From assembly GCF_012927245.1 (NCBI RefSeq), contig NZ_JABBGE010000005.1, positions 434,001 through 498,000 on the forward strand: a DNA stretch of 64,000 nucleotides. Reading direction: 5' to 3'. The notes below the pieces were generated by a model that saw nothing but the letters and a program-made list of their open reading frames with translations, made no database searches and was not told the origin of the DNA. Every line of letters starts with the position of its first letter. Within the stretch, counting starts at the first letter, position 1. Position numbers and translations under genes: made by a program. The DNA comes from Streptomyces sp. R302. Its GTDB lineage: Bacteria > Actinomycetota > Actinomycetes > Streptomycetales > Streptomycetaceae. Of the stretch, positions 25,595-33,877 are shown in pieces.

Positions 25595-27838
25595 TTGCAA
25601 TTCCGCACCACCCGTACCCGTCTCGCCTCGGCCGTCACGGCAGTCCTCGCCGTCACGGCGATCGGCGCCGGCACCCTGGCGACGGCACCCGCGGTCTCCG
25701 CGGCGCCCGCCCAGGCGACCGCCGAGACCGGTGCCCTGCCCGTCTTCCCGACAGGCGCTCAGGTCCTGGCCACAGGACCCTCGGGCTTTCTCACGCACGA
25801 CCGGTTCGCGTCCGATGCCGCCGCTTCGACACTGCTCTGGACCCCGTACGACGGCGGCGCGCCCACCCCGGTCGCGGTGCCGGACGGCGGCGGGTGGGCC
25901 TCGGCCGGCGGCGACGTGCTCGTCGTCGGCGACGCGCCCTCCGCCCGCGACATGCGGGCGGTCACCCTGCGGAACATGGCCGACCCGGCCGCCCCGGGCG
26001 TGACCTTCGACCTTTCGTCCCTGAACGCCTCCTACGTGACCGTCCTCGGCCCGACGAGCGTCCTCGCGCAGGTGCAGAAGGGCGACGGCGAGGCGGAGCT
26101 GCTCGTGGTGACCAGGAACGGCGCCGCGCTCGACACCGCGCCGGTGACGGGTCTGCCCGCCCACGCCCAGCACTTCTGGAGCGACGCACCGATCGTGAAC
26201 GGGCAGGTCCTCGTCGGCCACATGGCCAGCAAGAGCGACCCGATGGCCGGCGGCCGGTCCGTCATCGACATCGCCTCCGGGACCGTCGTCCTCACGTACG
26301 GCGCCGACGAGGGCGGCATCGACTTCAGCCACCTGCTGTTCTCCGAGTCGTACGTGGGCTGGTACGAGCGTGCGGGCACCGCGATCACCCTCACGACGAT
26401 CTCGCGCGGCCAGGACCCGAAGCGGACCACGAAGCTCCTCAGTGCTGCGGAGACCGACCTCACCGCGCTCGCGGGCGACTGGCTGATCCTCGGGAACCCC
26501 TCGGCCGGCGTCAGGGCGTACTCCCTGTCCTCCGGCGACAGCCGCCCCGTCACCAACGGATCCGGTACGACCGGTCTGGCGGCCGAGGGCGACGACACGT
26601 CAGTGGTCAGCGGCGAGCGGCCCGACGGCACCCGCGGCCTGTTCCGGCTGGGGAACGCGGAGAACGGCGACCTGGCCGTCACCAAGATCGCGGACATGGA
26701 GCTCGGCGTCCCGCTGGCCGTCGTGGGATCCCACGTGCCCGCGACGGTCGACCTCGACCAGAGCGGCGGCAAGGTGGCGCTGGGGTGGACGCTCTCGCGC
26801 CCCGACGCCACCATGGTCGTGACGCTCACCCACATCGCGACGGGCAAGGTCTTCCGTCAGCACCTCGGACCCGTCACGGACGGCACCTCCCGCTTCTCCT
26901 TCGACTGGTCCGGCGAGGTCTTCGGAGCCGACGCGCCCCATGACGACGACGCGCCGAACGGCGCGTACACGGTCGCGATGGAGGCCACGCAGGTCGACGC
27001 CATCGGAGAGACCGTCCGTGACACCCGGCGTATGGAGCTCACCCGGACGCCCAACCCGCACGACTTCACGGACAACGGCTCCACCGACGTCCTCGCCCGC
27101 GACGCCTCCGGTGTCCTGTGGCGCGACGACCTGCGGGACCGGCCGGTGGGCGGGCAGACCAAGACCGCCCAGCGGGCGAGGATCGGCTCCGGCTGGAACA
27201 CGTACAAGCACATCGAGGCCGTCGGGAACATCGCCGGCGCCGCCCAGGGCGACCTGGTCGGCGTCGACGGCTCCGGCGTCCTGTGGCACTACCTCGGCAA
27301 GGGCGACGGCACCTTCACCGCCCGCCGCCAGGTCGGCGGCGGCTGGCAGGTCTACAACAAGATCACCGGCGGCTCCGACCTGAACGCCGACGGCCGCGCC
27401 GACCTCGTCGCCACCGACACCTCCGGCGTCCTGTGGTTCTACGCCGGCACCGGCGACGCCGCCCAGCCCTACAAGAAGCGCGTCAGCCTCGGCGGCGGCT
27501 GGCAGGTCTACAACCAGATCACCGCCGTGGGGGACATCGCAGGCGCCTCCGGCGGCGACCTCGTCGCCCGCGACAAGGACGGCGTCCTCTGGCTCTACCT
27601 CGGCAAGGGCGACGGCACCTTCACCGCCCGCCGCCAGATCGGCGGCGGCTGGCAGGCCTACTCCCAGCTCGTCGGCGCCGGGGACGTCGACAGCGACGGC
27701 CGCCCCGACCTGATCGCGTACGGGGCGGGCGGCACGTACGTCTACAAGGCGACCGGCAGCGTCACCACCCCCTTCGCGCCCCGCGCGAGCACCGACCTCT
27801 ACGCGGGCGAGGGCACCAAGTTCACCAACATCTCCTGA
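25595..27838 (+). CDS. Secreted FG-GAP/VCBS-repeat protein
   Basis: 747 residues. The TTG at 25595 follows GTGGGGGTT and gives a Sec signal peptide (RLASAVTAVLAVTAIGAGTL, cleaved near SAAPA). Residues 45-380 look like a beta-propeller with repeated SGF, VVGD and GDD turns. From about 485 there are VCBS/FG-GAP repeats (DFTDNGSTDVLARDASGVLW, LNADGRADLVATDTSGVLWF, VDSDGRPDLIAYG) with calcium-binding DxNxDG-like loops. It is probably a surface or secreted adhesion/binding protein; Streptomyces carry many paralogues. Two of the repeats are almost identical in DNA. Confidence 0.85.
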   Translation: MQFRTTRTRLASAVTAVLAVTAIGAGTLATAPAVSAAPAQATAETGALPVFPTGAQVLATGPSGFLTHDRFASDAAASTLLWTPYDGGAPTPVAVPDGGGWASAGGDVLVVGDAPSARDMRAVTLRNMADPAAPGVTFDLSSLNASYVTVLGPTSVLAQVQKGDGEAELLVVTRNGAALDTAPVTGLPAHAQHFWSDAPIVNGQVLVGHMASKSDPMAGGRSVIDIASGTVVLTYGADEGGIDFSHLLFSESYVGWYERAGTAITLTTISRGQDPKRTTKLLSAAETDLTALAGDWLILGNPSAGVRAYSLSSGDSRPVTNGSGTTGLAAEGDDTSVVSGERPDGTRGLFRLGNAENGDLAVTKIADMELGVPLAVVGSHVPATVDLDQSGGKVALGWTLSRPDATMVVTLTHIATGKVFRQHLGPVTDGTSRFSFDWSGEVFGADAPHDDDAPNGAYTVAMEATQVDAIGETVRDTRRMELTRTPNPHDFTDNGSTDVLARDASGVLWRDDLRDRPVGGQTKTAQRARIGSGWNTYKHIEAVGNIAGAAQGDLVGVDGSGVLWHYLGKGDGTFTARRQVGGGWQVYNKITGGSDLNADGRADLVATDTSGVLWFYAGTGDAAQPYKKRVSLGGGWQVYNQITAVGDIAGASGGDLVARDKDGVLWLYLGKGDGTFTARRQIGGGWQAYSQLVGAGDVDSDGRPDLIAYGAGGTYVYKATGSVTTPFAPRASTDLYAGEGTKFTNIS
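27289..27350. repeat. 62-bp direct repeat, copy 1 (copy 2 at 27595-27656)
   Basis: The two 62-bp stretches inside the VCBS gene differ at one base and encode YLGKGDGTFTARRQ(V/I)GGGWQ. Such near identity between repeats of one protein implies recent duplication or gene conversion. Confidence 0.8.
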
Positions 27839-27854
27839 CCCGCACGACGAAACA

Positions 27855-27887
27855 CCCGGTGCCCCCGGCGCCCCCGACGGCACCGGG
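27855..27887. terminator. Terminator hairpin of the VCBS gene
   Basis: Perfect 9-bp arms CCCGGTGCC and GGCACCGGG with a 15-nt C-rich loop, 16 bp after the stop codon. Confidence 0.75.
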
Positions 27888-27912
27888 CAATCGGCTCACC
27901 TAGCGTAGGAAT

Positions 27913-27950
27913 CGCCCCGATACATCCTGTATCGATCCAGTATCGGGGCG
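27913..27950. promoter_or_regulatory. Strong inverted repeat with GTATC/GATAC motifs
   Basis: Arms CGCCCCGATAC and GTATCGGGGCG (11 bp, perfect) flank CCTGTATCGATCC. The interior carries a second palindrome, GATACATCCTGTATC. Overlapping GTATC-type palindromes are typical of TetR-family operators in Streptomyces, but no regulator gene is next to it. A back-up terminator is the alternative. Confidence 0.45.
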
Positions 27951-28923
27951 ACCTCCGTCTCGCGACCGCCCGCGCCGGACACCGCCTGGCCCACCGTCCG
28001 GGCACGCGCCGCCGCGATCCCCGGCCGGCTTCATGCCCCACCCGACAAGACGCAGCCCGCGCAAAGCCGGGCCCCCACGCTCTCGTGCCCATCGTGCGTC
28101 TCTCTCGTGGACGTGTGCTGTAGGGCAGGTTCTCCGCCAGAAGATATGACCCCCGGGGGCCTGGGCGTCCGAAGAGGACCCGCTCGACCTCGTCCCGCCC
28201 GGCACCGAGACCCGTCATGGGGGCCCGACGGCGCGGGGCCCGAGCGGGGCGGCACAGACTCTGCGGCGCCGTCCCGGCCCACCACCACGGAATTGCGCCC
28301 GCGAGCCGGCCGCTGTGTGCAACCTCTGCAGGTGTGCCTGGTCCTGCACCTGACCGCGCCGGTGAGGGGGCAGGGCAGGCCCGGCCTCGTGAGGAAGGAG
28401 GCGTCGAGGCCGTCCGCGTGATCGCCTCTCCAGCGCGCAGCCGACGCCGAGTTGCCCGGCGACGTCGAGGACGACTCGTAGCGCGGCGTCGTCGCCATGC
28501 TGGGCCGTGGTGTGCGGGGCGGTGAACATACCGCTGGTGCGCCCCGTGACGCGGTCCGCGCGCCATAGATGGGTGCCACGGGTGGGTGCCACGCCGCATG
28601 GTTCGTCAGCACCGGAGCGGTCCCGCCGACGCCGTGGTCGCCGGCTCCCTCTCCCGTCGCGGTCGGCGGCGTCCATCCACTGTGTGGATCACGCGCGGCT
28701 CTTGTGCGGATCAGGGGAAGGTCCTGCTCCGGTTCGCAGGTTTCAGACCTCCCGTGACCGTCCGCGCCCTCGGCCTCAGGGGTCGTAAAGCCTCCCAAAG
28801 CATCACCAAGTCCATCTCTCCAGGCAGCTCCTGACGCCCTGTCGATCGGGCTTGCGAGTTGCTCCGGCGTTCTGGAAGCCTCCGTGTCTCTTGTCCCGCT
28901 CATGAGCACGGAGGCACCCTCAC
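27951..28923. other. Gene-poor stretch
   Basis: About 970 bp with several overlapping open frames on both strands. None shows consistent third-position GC bias, a ribosome site or recognisable homology. The long minus-strand frame 28031-28933 is Arg/Pro/Ser-rich with no domain. Local composition is less GC-structured than the neighbours. It may be old pseudogene material. Confidence 0.5.
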
Positions 28924-30513
28924 ATGCCCACAAGGCGAATACGCCGCGCCTGGTTCACCGCCGCCGTCGCGGCCTCGCTCGCGTTCACCGGCCTGGTGGC
29001 CCCGGCCCAGGCCGACGACGCGCCCGTCACGGACCCCACCGTCCAGGAACCCCTCACGTCCGAGGCCGTGCCCGCGCCGTTCGCGACAACCGCCTGGACC
29101 TCGCCCGGCGGCGCGGCCGCGCCCGGCGACTTCACGCTGTCGCCCGGCGCGCTGAACGCCGAGACCACCGCCCGGGTCGCCCGCCTGGACGCCGTCCTGC
29201 CCAAGTCGGGCGTGCAGAGGCTCCTCGCCGGAGCCAACCGCACCGCCGTACCGTGGTGCTCCCGCGACCCGTTCGGCACCGCACCCGACCCCGACATCAA
29301 GTACTGCCTGCAGAACGACGATTCCGTCTCGCGCGAATGGGTGCCCCAGGGAATCACCGGCGTCTCCGACGCCAAGGACAACGAACTGTGGGGCGAGGCC
29401 GCGAACATCCAGCTCTACGCCTCGTACGACGGCTGGGACCCCGGCCGCCAGACCGACCCGGACCCGGCGACGGGCGACTGCACCGCCGCCGAACTGGCCG
29501 CCGACGACGCCTGCAACCAGAAGGGCGTCCGGATCACCTTCGTCCAGAGCCGGACCAACCCGGCCACCGGCAGCCCCGAGATCAAGTACCGGCACGTCCT
29601 GCTGGGCTGGACCTACGTGAACTCCGCCGACCACGTCTCCTTCGACGGGCTGCACGCCGCCGAGTACCCGATCCAGAAGGGCGTCCACGCCGGCGGGATC
29701 GTCTGGTACGGCAACTACCTCTACGTCGCCGACACCCGCAACGGCCTGCGCGTCTTCGACATGCGCACCATCATGGACCTGGACCCGGACGGCGACCCCA
29801 CCACGCACGACGCGATGGGCACCGACACCGACGGCGTGCGGACGACCGCCAACGTCCAGGACAAGACGAAGGTCGGCCGGCACAACAACGTCTGGTACAG
29901 CTTCGGCTACCGCTATGTGATGCCGCAGGTCGCCGCCTGGAAGTTCAAGGCGACCCAGAGCAACCCCAAGGGCTCCTACGCCTGCGTCTCGACCGGCGCC
30001 CCGAAGGCGTCGTACATCTCCCTCGACCGCAGCACCACCCCGGACCGGCTGCTGATGGGCGAGTACTGCCGCCCGCAGACCGGCTACCCGTCCACCGGGC
30101 GCATCGCCTCGTACCCCGTCGCCGCCCTGGAGGGACGGTCCGCCGACGTCACGGCGCAAGGCTGGGCCAACTACCTGCCCCTGACCAACGGCGGGGCGCA
30201 GGGCGCGACGTCGAACGGCGGCACGCTGTACGTCAACGAGTCCAAGGGCACGGACGAGCCCGGCAACCTCTGGCGCTACCAGTGGAGCAACGGGCAGCTG
30301 GTCCAGGACGGCCAGGCCGTCAGGACCGCCCGGGGCGCCGAGGACCTCTACCTGGAGCGTGGCACCGGCCGCCTGTGGTCCCTCTCCGAACACCGCCCGG
30401 GGTCGGCGTCCGACTGCACCGCGAACCGCGACGCCGCCGATCCGGTGGGCACCGACTACTGCCAGCGGGTGCTCTACGGGCACAAGCTGAGCTGGCTCGG
30501 CGCCCAGCCGTAG
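28924..30513 (+). CDS. Large secreted protein of unknown function
   Basis: 529 residues with a Sec signal peptide (RIRRAWFTAAVAASLAFTGL, cleavage near AQADD). The mature protein has four Cys-containing segments (VPWCSRDP, IKYCLQND, GDCTAAEL...DACNQ, SDCTANRD...DYCQR), consistent with disulphides. Repeated motifs (GIVWYGNYLYVADTRNGLRV with FDMR, YISLDRSTTPDRLLMGEYC, LWRYQWSNGQLVQDG) resemble blades of a beta-propeller such as LVIVD-type proteins. I recall close homologues annotated only as secreted proteins in Streptomyces. Monocistronic; the next gene is convergent. Confidence 0.8.
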   Translation: MPTRRIRRAWFTAAVAASLAFTGLVAPAQADDAPVTDPTVQEPLTSEAVPAPFATTAWTSPGGAAAPGDFTLSPGALNAETTARVARLDAVLPKSGVQRLLAGANRTAVPWCSRDPFGTAPDPDIKYCLQNDDSVSREWVPQGITGVSDAKDNELWGEAANIQLYASYDGWDPGRQTDPDPATGDCTAAELAADDACNQKGVRITFVQSRTNPATGSPEIKYRHVLLGWTYVNSADHVSFDGLHAAEYPIQKGVHAGGIVWYGNYLYVADTRNGLRVFDMRTIMDLDPDGDPTTHDAMGTDTDGVRTTANVQDKTKVGRHNNVWYSFGYRYVMPQVAAWKFKATQSNPKGSYACVSTGAPKASYISLDRSTTPDRLLMGEYCRPQTGYPSTGRIASYPVAALEGRSADVTAQGWANYLPLTNGGAQGATSNGGTLYVNESKGTDEPGNLWRYQWSNGQLVQDGQAVRTARGAEDLYLERGTGRLWSLSEHRPGSASDCTANRDAADPVGTDYCQRVLYGHKLSWLGAQP

Positions 30514-30544
30514 CCCTGGAGTCCGGGAACCCGGGAACCCGGCT

Positions 30545-31498
30545 TCAGGAACCGGCGGGCGCGCCGAGCGTGCGTACGGCCTCCACGATCAGGTCCCAGA
30601 ACCGGTCCGCGTCGATGTCGGTCGCGACGTCGACGCCGGCCGGCAGGCCCGTCACCCCGTGCAGGTCCACCACCGTCGCGCCCCGGGTGTACGTCCCGTT
30701 CAGCTCCACCGCCACCGCCGCCGGGACGACACGCGCCAGCGCCGGATCGATCAGGTGGGCGACCGTGAGCGGATCGTGCAGCGGGGGCGCGTCGAAGCCG
30801 AACACCTCGCGGTAGGTGGAGGCGAAGTAGGTGAGCAGGTCGACGCAGAGCCGGCTCAGCGGGGTGCCGAGGGCGGCGATCCGGGCGACCACCTCGGGGG
30901 TGGCCCGCACCTGGTGGGTCGCGTTGAGGCCGAACATCGTCACCGGCAGCCCGCTGCGGAGGACGATGTCGGCCGCCTCCGGGTCGCACAGAATGTTGAA
31001 CTCGGCCGCGGGCGTCGTGTTCCCCCGTTCCGTCGATCCGCCCATGAGCACGATCCGCCCGATGCGGGCGGCGAGTTCGGGATGCGCCAGCAGCAGTACG
31101 GCGATGTTGGTGAGCGGCCCGGTCGGCACGAGTGTCACCGGCTCCGGGTGCGCCAGAAGGATGTCCCGCAGCAGGGTGAGCGCGTCGCGCGGGTCCTGCG
31201 GCACGTCCGGCTCGGCCGTGCCGAAACCGGGGCCGTCGAGCCCCGAGGCGCCGTGGATGTCCTCGGCGACCCGGCCCGGTCCGCGCAGCGGCCGGGCGCG
31301 GCCCGCGGCGATCGGCACGCCCCGGATCCCGGCCGCCGCGCACACCCGCCGGGCGTTGAGCGTGGTCTTCTCCACCGTCTGGTTGCCCGCGACGGTGGTG
31401 ATGGCGAGCAGGTCGACCGCGGGATGGGCGGCGGCGAGGAGGATGTTGAACGCGTCGTCGTGACCGGGATCGCAGTCGAGAATCACGGGAACCGGCAT
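30545..31498 (-). CDS. Nucleoside hydrolase
   Basis: 317 residues, inosine-uridine preferring nucleoside N-ribohydrolase family. The calcium-binding DCDPGHDD (residues 7-14) is at the N-terminus, followed by TTVAGNQTVEKTTLNARRV, ILLAHPEPVTLVPTGPLTNI, IVLMGGSTERGNTTPAAEFN and HDPLTVAHLID (conserved Asp). It cleaves ribonucleosides to base and ribose for salvage. The start MPVPVILDCDPG is fixed by the motif; longer in-frame extensions are rejected. Confidence 0.92.
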   Translation of the reverse strand: MPVPVILDCDPGHDDAFNILLAAAHPAVDLLAITTVAGNQTVEKTTLNARRVCAAAGIRGVPIAAGRARPLRGPGRVAEDIHGASGLDGPGFGTAEPDVPQDPRDALTLLRDILLAHPEPVTLVPTGPLTNIAVLLLAHPELAARIGRIVLMGGSTERGNTTPAAEFNILCDPEAADIVLRSGLPVTMFGLNATHQVRATPEVVARIAALGTPLSRLCVDLLTYFASTYREVFGFDAPPLHDPLTVAHLIDPALARVVPAAVAVELNGTYTRGATVVDLHGVTGLPAGVDVATDIDADRFWDLIVEAVRTLGAPAGS

Positions 31499-31784
31499 GC
31501 CCCCACCGTCCCACATGACAGCCCCACCCGCCCCGCCCCGGCCCGGTTCGAAGGCGATTCGCCACGGGAGGTTGCCCGCCTCCCAGGGCGGACCCCTCAC
31601 CGAAGATGCCCCGGGCCCGGAGCCCTGCGCGTGGCCCGCTGTCCGTACCGGCCGTGACGGCTGTCAGCGGTGGGGGCGGCGGGTGGAACCGCTGGTCGGA
31701 GGGTCCGCTCCCACGGGCCTGCGGGCCCGAGGTGAGTTCCCGATGTGTGGAACCGGGCGCTGAGGGCGGCACGTCCCCTCGTAC

Positions 31785-32408
31785 ATGCTGATCGTTCTGG
31801 GGGTACTCTTCGCCGTCGCGCCCGCCGTCGTCTGGATGGCGATCGCCCGCACCCGCCCCGTCGGCTTCGCGATCGGCGGCGCGCTGCTCGTCGGAGCCGG
31901 TCTGCTGATCGGTGTCCAGCGGGGCTGGATCGACGCCCCCGGACCCGACGCACACCTCGTGTTCACGGCACTCGCGCCCCTGCTCGTCGCCTGCGGCGCG
32001 GGACTGGAGGGACGGCACGAGAGCTCTCCTCCTCCGGGGTGGACCTCCCGCCGCAACGGAGCGATCGGCTTCCTGGGGCTGCAGTTCGCCCTCACTCTCG
32101 CGGTCGGGCTCCTGTACGCGGTGATGATCAGTGAAGGCTCGGACGCTCCGCCGTCCAAGGCCCTCCCCTCATTGCCGCCGGGCATCAGCATGGTGAACGA
32201 AGGCACCAGCTGTGGTTCCGGCGGCTGCTGGCGCGTCGCGACGGTGACGAGTGAGGACGGTCTGTCCCGTCCGGAGATCATCCGTGAGCTGGGCCTCCAG
32301 CAGGAGAGCTGCCGCTCCAGCGGCTGGCTGCTCGACTGGCGTGACGTGTGCGTCGGCGCCAGGGACAACGGCAAGAACGTCACCGTCTACGCCGGCTGGG
32401 GACACTGA
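31785..32408 (+). CDS. Membrane protein with C-terminal extracytoplasmic domain
   Basis: 207 residues. Four hydrophobic segments lie in the first 115 residues (MLIVLGVLFAVAPAVVWMAI, FAIGGALLVGAGLLIG, HLVFTALAPLLVACGAG, FLGLQFALTLAVGLLYAVMI). A roughly 85-residue soluble domain with paired cysteines follows (TSCGSGGCWRV, ESCRSSG, DVCVG). No family is recognised. ATG 31785 is the first start that keeps the first membrane helix. Confidence 0.75.
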   Translation: MLIVLGVLFAVAPAVVWMAIARTRPVGFAIGGALLVGAGLLIGVQRGWIDAPGPDAHLVFTALAPLLVACGAGLEGRHESSPPPGWTSRRNGAIGFLGLQFALTLAVGLLYAVMISEGSDAPPSKALPSLPPGISMVNEGTSCGSGGCWRVATVTSEDGLSRPEIIRELGLQQESCRSSGWLLDWRDVCVGARDNGKNVTVYAGWGH

Positions 32409-32565
32409 CAGGCCGCTTCCCAGGGGCTGTCGGTATGCACGCCCTGATCCTGCTCGCCGGCCACCTCGACCATCACGGCAGCCCCATAGGCCGCGTGCGT
32501 CGCCGCGTCGCTATGCCTCAGCACGTAAACGATCAGTGCGACACCACACCGGCAAGGAGCCCACC

Positions 32566-33743
32566 ATGACCATCACACACGAGCGCGGGTTGACCTCCGG
32601 GGTTCAGAACCCATGGCCGGCTTCGGCACCTACCTCATCCCGGACGACGAGGCCGCCACCGCAGTCGAGAGCGCCCTGGTCGCCGGCTATCGGCACGTCG
32701 ACACGGCCGAGGTCTACGAGAACGAGACCGGAGCCGGTGGAGGTCTGCGCCGTGGCATGCGGCGGGCAGGTCTCGAACGCGACGACATCTTCGTCACGCC
32801 CAAACTGTGGCCGCTGACGCAGGAGCGCGACAAGACCGGCGCGGAGGCCGCCCGTTCCCTGGACGTGTTCGGCATCGCCCCGCCGGACGCGCCGCCCCGC
32901 TACGACTTCCGGGTCTGCGCCGAGCGGCCCGGACCCGTGCCGAGCGGCGCCGGCTACACGATGCTCGTCGAGGCGGGACTGTCCGCCCTGCGGGAGGCGG
33001 ACACCGTGGTCGTCCCCGGCCTGCAGCCGCCGGACGTGCCCGTGTCCCAGGACGTCGTCGAGGCGCTGCGGCGCGCCCACCGGCGCGGGGCGAGGATCGT
33101 CGCGATCTGCACGGGGGCGTTCGTCCTCGCGCAGGCCGGACTGCTCGACGGCCGTCGCGCCACCACCCACTGGCGCGGCGCCGCCCGGTTCGCCGCCGCA
33201 TTTCCCCAGGTACAGGTGGATCCGGACGTCCTCTTCGTGGACCACGGCGACGTGGCGACCAGCGCCGGGACCGGCGCGGGCATCGACCTGTGCCTGTACC
33301 TCGTACGGTCCGACCTCGGGGCGGCGTACGCCGCCGGGATCGCCCGGCGCATGGTCCTGCCGCCGCACCGGGAAGGCAGCCAGCTCCAGTACGCCGCGCC
33401 CACCGCCCCGGCCAGGCCGGACGAGTCGTTGGCGCCCCTGCTGGAATGGGCCACCTCACGCCTCGACACCCGGCTGACCCTCGACCACCTCGCCGAACAC
33501 GCCGGCCTGTCCACCCGTACCCTCGCCCGGCGGTTCACCGAACACCTCGGCACCAGCCCGGGGAAGTGGCTGCTCGCCCAGCGCCTCGATGCCGCCCGCA
33601 TCCTGCTGGAACAGACCGATCTGCCGGTGGAGGCGATCGCCACCCGGGTCGGGCTCGCCTCGGCGGTCAACCTGCGCCGCCACTTCCGCGCGCATCTCGG
33701 CACCACACCTGGCGCCTACCGACGGACCTTCGGCGAAACCTGA
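32566..33743 (+). pseudogene. Aldo-keto reductase / GlxA-type AraC regulator chimera
   Basis: ATG 32566 (AAGGAG 6 bp upstream) starts MTITHERGLTSGVQNP, the N-terminus of an aldo-keto reductase. One extra base near 32610 shifts the frame, and the enzyme continues as MAGFGTYLIPDDEAATAVES, GYRHVDTAEVYENE and DDIFVTPKLWP. Around 32825 the sequence jumps without a stop into a GlxA-like regulator lacking its first strand (LDVFGIAPPDAPPRYDFRVC). Its DJ-1/PfpI domain continues (ARIVAICTGAFVLAQAGLLD), and an intact AraC HTH pair ends at 33743 (LTLDHLAEHAGLSTRTLARR). The reductase loses about 200 residues including its C-terminal active-site half. A 376-residue fusion starting at ATG 32613 remains open and could be made. 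Confidence 0.8.
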
Positions 33744-33877
33744 TGTCGTCTGCCTCAGGGCGGTGTCAACCCAGGTCGGGACGGCCGTCGGGTCGAGAAG
33801 CCATTCGCGGCGGACGCGCATGCGCGAGCGGGTGCGGTTCCCGCGGAGATCACGGCTCCGCCTGCCCGTCCACAGGG

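Noticed and set aside
28031..28933. Minus-strand frame of 300 codons in the gene-poor stretch
   Set aside because: No ribosome site, no homology, poor codon bias; composition looks random.
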